A stretch of DNA of 39,058 nt from Chitinophagaceae bacterium. GTDB taxonomy: Bacteria > Bacteroidota > Bacteroidia > Chitinophagales > Chitinophagaceae. This document shows positions 36,201 to 39,058 of the stretch, piece by piece (position 1 is the stretch's first letter; each line of letters begins with the position of its first letter). The position numbers were made by a program, and so were the translations under genes. The stretch spans positions 1 to 39,058 of the forward strand of contig JACCYQ010000128.1 in NCBI GenBank assembly GCA_013696395.1, given 5' to 3'. The notes under the pieces are model-generated. The model was not told the DNA's origin and ran no database searches. It saw nothing but the letters and a program-made list of their open reading frames with translations.

Positions 36201-39058
36201 TCATACCCGGCAAACATTGGTCATCAATGATCATGCAGATGAAATGGCTGTTGAATTCAACAATGAAATAATGATCGGGGAAAAACCTAAATCAATTGTT
36301 TTAGTGCCGCTCATTGCCGGCGGCGATCTTACCGGAATTATCAGTTTACAAAACGTAGATAAAGAACATGCCTTTCCCGAATCTGATGTCAAGCTACTTA
36401 CAACGTTAGCCAATAGCATGAGTGTAGCTTTGGAGAATGCAAGACTTTTTGATGAAACCAGCCGGCTGTTAAAAGAAACCGAACAAAGAACCGCGGAACT
36501 GGCGGTGATCAATAGCGTGCAGGAGGGCCTTGCACACGAATTGGATATTCAATCTATATATGATTTAGTGGGTGATCGAATCCGCGACCTGTTCAAAGCA
36601 CAAGGAGTTATTATTGCAAACCTTGACCCCGAAAAAGGTCTGGAACATTTTAAATATGCTATGGAAAACGGAAAGCGTTTTCAGTTACAGCCCCGGCCAC
36701 TTGATAAATTGCGCCAGCACCTGATCCGAACCAGGCAAAAGATTGTTATCAATAAAAACTTTGAAGAAGCCTTTTCCAATTTTGGAATGAAAGTGGCCCC
36801 TGGAACAGAACTTCCTCAATCGGCTGTTTATGTACCATTGATCATTGGTGATAAGATAACCAGTTATGTAAGCCTGCAAAATGTGGATGAAGAAAATGCA
36901 TTCAGTGAATCAGACGTACGCTTATTGGAAACTTTATCCAACAGCATGAGCGTTGCATTAGAGAATGCACGCTTATTTGATGAAACCAATCGCTTATTGA
37001 AAGAAACCGAACAAAGAACGGCAGAACTCGCCGTTATCAACAGTGTGCAGGAAGGTCTGGCAAAAGAACTGGATATGCAGGCCATCTATGACCTGGTAGG
37101 TGAAAGGATCGGTCAGCTATTTGTAAATGCACAGGCTATTATCATTGCGAACCTTGACCTGGAAAGTAAAGTGGAAACTTTCAATTATACTATTGAACAT
37201 GGAAATAGATTTTATCCTGAATCCCGGCCATTTGATAAATTAAGAAAACACCTGGTACAGACAAAACAAAAAGTGGTTATAAATAATGCTGGAGAATCTT
37301 TTGTTTGGTTTGGAAATAAAACGGTAGCAGGAACAAAACCGATGCAATCCGGCGCATTTGTCCCATTGATTATTGGCAATAAAATTACCAGTTATATCAG
37401 TCTGCAAAATGTTGACAAAGAAGATGCTTTCAGCGATTCTGATATCCGCTTACTTGAAACACTTGCCAATAGTATGAGCGTTGCTTTGGAAAATGCAAGA
37501 CTCTTTGATGAAACAAACCGCTTATTAAAAGAGACCGAGCAAAGGACTGCTGAACTCGCGGTGATTAATGGTGTCCAGGATGGCCTGGCTCGTGAACTGG
37601 ATATGCAGGCTATCTATAACCTGGTAGGTGATCGTTTGTGCATGTTGTTTCCTGATACCCAAACATTGGTTATCCGCACTTTCGATCAAAAAACCATGAT
37701 GGAAGATTTTCAATATGCCATTGAAAAAGGTGAACGTATGCAGGTTGAGCCAAGGCCTTTAATCTGGGCAAATAAACTTCTTGTAAAAACAAAACAATCC
37801 CTTCTCATTAATGAGAATTACGAGGAAATTTCCAGGAAGTATGGAGGAACGGGCGTTACCAAAGGTCAGCCACCTAAATCCGCTGTTTTTGTTCCTATGA
37901 TCGTAGGCGATGTAGTTAAAGGATCCATCAGCCTGCAAAATGTAGACAAAGAAGATGCATTTACAGATTCAGACCTTCGCTTATTAACTACATTATGTAA
38001 CAGTATGAGTGTGGCGCTGGAAAATGCCCGCCTCTTTGATGAAACCACACACTTGTTAAAAGAAACGGAACAACGTACTGCCGAACTTGCTGTGATAAAT
38101 AGTGTGCAGGATGGCCTGGTTAGAGAAATGGATATCAATGCTATCTACGAACTGGTTGGTGAAAGATTGTGTAACCTGTTTAATACACAAACAGTTTTGA
38201 TCAGAACTTTTGACCATGAAAATGAACTTGAGCATTGGCGTTATGTTATTGAAAAAGGAGAAAGGCATTACAGTGAGCCACGCCCTTTAATCTGGGCTAA
38301 TAAGCACCTGATTGAAAATCGTAAGCCTGTCATCATCAATGAAAATTACCTGGAAACATCCACAAAATATGGCGGCTCGGGCGTTTCAATGGGCTTACCA
38401 CCTAAATCCGGGGTGTTTGTTCCTATGATTGTTGGTGATGTAGTAAGAGGTTCTGTGAGTCTGCAGAATGTGGAAATGGAAAATGCGTTCAGTGAATCAG
38501 ACATGCGCCTGTTAACCACCATTACCAACAGCATGAGTGTGGCATTGGAAAATGCTCGGCTATTTGATGAAACCACGCACCTGCTGAAAGAAACAGAGCA
38601 ACACAAAGCTGAATTAGCAGTAATTAATAGTGTTCAGGAAGGACTGGTTCGTGAAATGGATATGAAAGCCATTTATGAATTGGTTGGAAACCGCATTTGC
38701 GAATTATTTGATACTCAAACTGTATTGATCAGGACTTTTAATCATAAAGCTCGAAATGAAGAATGGCAATTTGTTATAGAAAAAGGAGAACGTTTATATA
38801 GCAAGCCGCGTCCTTTTAATTGGGCAAACCAGCTTCTGATTAAAACAAAACAATCTCTAATTATTAACGAAAACTATTTAGACATTGCCAAAGAACATGG
38901 AGGAACTGGTGTTACAAAAGGATTACCTCCGAAATCTGCCGTATTTGTCCCCATGATTGTGGGTGATGTGGTTAGGGGTTCAGTGAGCTTGCAGAATGTA
39001 GAAAAAGAAAATGCTTTTAGTGAAGCAGATCTGCGGTTACTCACAACGCTTACCAACA
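33265..39058 (+). CDS. Giant tandem-GAF-domain protein (3' end beyond the window)
   Basis: From the ATG at 33265 a single frame stays open for 1931 codons to the window edge. There is no signal peptide or membrane helix, so this part is cytoplasmic. A short N-terminal coiled-coil-like helix (EDRIADLELALAEKSAQLDQ) leads into the first linker. At least eleven GAF units follow, each about 175-177 residues: a helix such as AVINSVQEGLARELDIQAIY, the GAF sheet region, and FSDSDISLLTTLANSMSVAL, then the linker helix ENARLFDETNRLLKETEQ. GAF domains bind small ligands or cofactors or mediate dimerisation; here no cofactor cysteine or cyclic-nucleotide NKFDE pattern was found. An output domain (histidine kinase, cyclase, phosphatase or other) is expected downstream but is not visible. 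Expression signals are unclear. Confidence 0.93.
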   Translation, partial: MSNNEDRIADLELALAEKSAQLDQRTEELAVINSVQNGLAKKMDIQSIYELVGEKIRHIFNAQIIDIVTYDAETNLLEDRYAYEKGDRTLVGTWEPAGFRELVIKTGQLLLINEDLEERSQQFKSAVIHGSLPKSVVFVPLKSGNEVKGMISLQDLDKEHAFSENDVNLLTTLANSMSVALENARLFDETNSLLKQTEQRTAELAVINSVQEGLARELDIQAIYELVGEKMREIFSAQVIDIATYDKRTNLIEDRYSFEKGDRSLLGPREPQGFRKYVIESRQGQVINEDIKNRMLEYDNKVLLGEESKSVLFVPLISGGEVKGIISLQDLDKEHAFSDSDVSLMTTLANSMSVALENARLFDETNSLLKQTEQRTAELAVINSVQEGLARELDIKAIYNLVGEKMREIFNAQVIDIVTYDKKTNLIEDRYSFEKGDRSLVGPREPKGFREHVIKTAQPLVINKDVEGKRSTYDNTVVVGEAAKSLVLVPMIASGSVNGVISLQNVDEENAFSEPDINLLTTLANSMSVALESARHFNETISLLKQTEQRTAELAVINSVQEGLAREMDIQGIYELVGEKMREIFNAQVIDIVTYERKSNLIEDRYAYEKGDRSMLGPREPKGFRKHVIETGEMLLHNEGVEEASVQYGNELLIGDMAKSQVFFPLTSSGKVAGIISLQNLDYENAFTDSDISLLTTLANSMSVALESARLFDETTNLLKQTEQRTAELGVINSVQEGLARELDIQAIYELVGEKIREIFNAQVIDIVTYDKRTDLIEDRYAYEKGDTTILGPRKPKGFRKHLIETGQLIIINKDYEEKSITYNNTVLIGDHPKSIVLVPMKSGNNLTGIISLQNLDKEDAFSDSDISLLTTLANSMSVALENARLFDETNRLLKETEQRNAELAVINSVQESLVAKMDIQGIYELVGEKIREIFNAQVIDIVTYDPVKNLVEDQYSYEKGDRTLLGPRAPKGFRKHVIHTRQTLVINDHADEMAVEFNNEIMIGEKPKSIVLVPLIAGGDLTGIISLQNVDKEHAFPESDVKLLTTLANSMSVALENARLFDETSRLLKETEQRTAELAVINSVQEGLAHELDIQSIYDLVGDRIRDLFKAQGVIIANLDPEKGLEHFKYAMENGKRFQLQPRPLDKLRQHLIRTRQKIVINKNFEEAFSNFGMKVAPGTELPQSAVYVPLIIGDKITSYVSLQNVDEENAFSESDVRLLETLSNSMSVALENARLFDETNRLLKETEQRTAELAVINSVQEGLAKELDMQAIYDLVGERIGQLFVNAQAIIIANLDLESKVETFNYTIEHGNRFYPESRPFDKLRKHLVQTKQKVVINNAGESFVWFGNKTVAGTKPMQSGAFVPLIIGNKITSYISLQNVDKEDAFSDSDIRLLETLANSMSVALENARLFDETNRLLKETEQRTAELAVINGVQDGLARELDMQAIYNLVGDRLCMLFPDTQTLVIRTFDQKTMMEDFQYAIEKGERMQVEPRPLIWANKLLVKTKQSLLINENYEEISRKYGGTGVTKGQPPKSAVFVPMIVGDVVKGSISLQNVDKEDAFTDSDLRLLTTLCNSMSVALENARLFDETTHLLKETEQRTAELAVINSVQDGLVREMDINAIYELVGERLCNLFNTQTVLIRTFDHENELEHWRYVIEKGERHYSEPRPLIWANKHLIENRKPVIINENYLETSTKYGGSGVSMGLPPKSGVFVPMIVGDVVRGSVSLQNVEMENAFSESDMRLLTTITNSMSVALENARLFDETTHLLKETEQHKAELAVINSVQEGLVREMDMKAIYELVGNRICELFDTQTVLIRTFNHKARNEEWQFVIEKGERLYSKPRPFNWANQLLIKTKQSLIINENYLDIAKEHGGTGVTKGLPPKSAVFVPMIVGDVVRGSVSLQNVEKENAFSEADLRLLTTLTN
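33361..39058 (+). repeat. Tandem array of eleven ~525-531 bp coding repeats (GAF units, last one partial)
   Basis: Measured from each N(S/G)VQ codon, units begin at 33361, 33886, 34411, 34936, 35461, 35986, 36511, 37039, 37567, 38098 and 38626. The first six periods are exactly 525 bp; later ones are 528, 528, 531 and 528 bp, all keeping frame. The protein units are similar while the DNA differs at many synonymous sites, so this is an old array under selection. Units 1-6, 7-8 and 9-11 form three sequence classes (VTYD, IANLD and IRTFD after the first GAF strand). Unit 11 is cut by the window end. Confidence 0.95.

Noticed and set aside
33093-39056. A ladder of minus-strand open frames with similar products (recurring TASSAV, VVSSN and SNATLMLL segments) across the GAF array.
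   Set aside because: They are antisense to the conserved GAF linker helix and repeat only because the plus-strand units repeat. Products are Ser-rich and not domain-like, and each is short.
33361-39058. Possible CRISPR-like or satellite repeat.
   Set aside because: The period is about 525 bp, the frame is maintained, and changes are mostly synonymous; this is a coding domain array.
33265-39058. Cyclic-nucleotide-binding GAF (NKFDE motif) or bilin-binding GAF.
   Set aside because: The NKx(n)Fx3DE pattern and a conserved chromophore-type Cys were not found in any of the units.

Overview
The window looks like a chromosomal segment of a Bacteroidota bacterium, most likely from the Chitinophagaceae or a close relative. 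The evidence is the gene order of an alternative complex III / cytochrome oxidase cluster, AT-rich leaders without Shine-Dalgarno sequences, TTG-N(17-23)-TAnnTTTG-like promoters, and families typical of that phylum (DUF3341, DUF5522, DUF418, carboxypeptidase-regulatory-like proteins). The assignment is inferred from gene content. No rRNA, tRNA, CRISPR array or insertion sequence was seen.

Layout. (1) 24-3181, minus: a secreted sulfatase and an FAD oxidoreductase with a C-terminal Rieske domain. (2) 3286-5742, plus: a small exported protein broken by a one-base shift in an A8 run, then trmB, a DUF5522 protein and a cysteine-less alkyltransferase-like protein, then a lipoprotein carrying three copies of a His/Cys motif. 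(3) 5771-21895, minus: a 16 kb respiratory cluster, in transcription order actA-B-C-D-E-F, coxB, coxA, ctaB, two subunit III genes, a subunit IV gene, a terminator-like hairpin, a SCO1-type copper chaperone and a DUF420 gene. (4) 22157-24393, plus: a PurN enzyme fused to a small membrane domain, and two poorly characterised proteins. (5) 24459-31109, plus: a TPR lipoprotein and three exported hydrolases (penicillin-acylase-like, beta-lactamase-fold serine hydrolase, N-acyl-D-amino-acid deacylase-like). (6) 31118-32960, minus: a SnoaL-like protein and a DUF418 membrane protein. (7) 33265 to the window end, plus: one uninterrupted reading frame of at least 1931 codons built from at least eleven tandem GAF units; it runs off the edge.

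How the genes work together. Act proteins oxidise quinol and pass electrons through c-type hemes to the CuA/heme-copper oxidase encoded next to them. ctaB, the SCO1-type gene and the DUF420 gene supply heme modification, copper insertion and assembly. Heme A synthase (ctaA) is not in the window. The exported hydrolases suggest extracytoplasmic processing of acylated amino acids or peptides. The GAF array is the most unusual object: its units fall into three ordered sequence classes joined by a nearly invariant helical linker, and no output domain has appeared by the end of the window.
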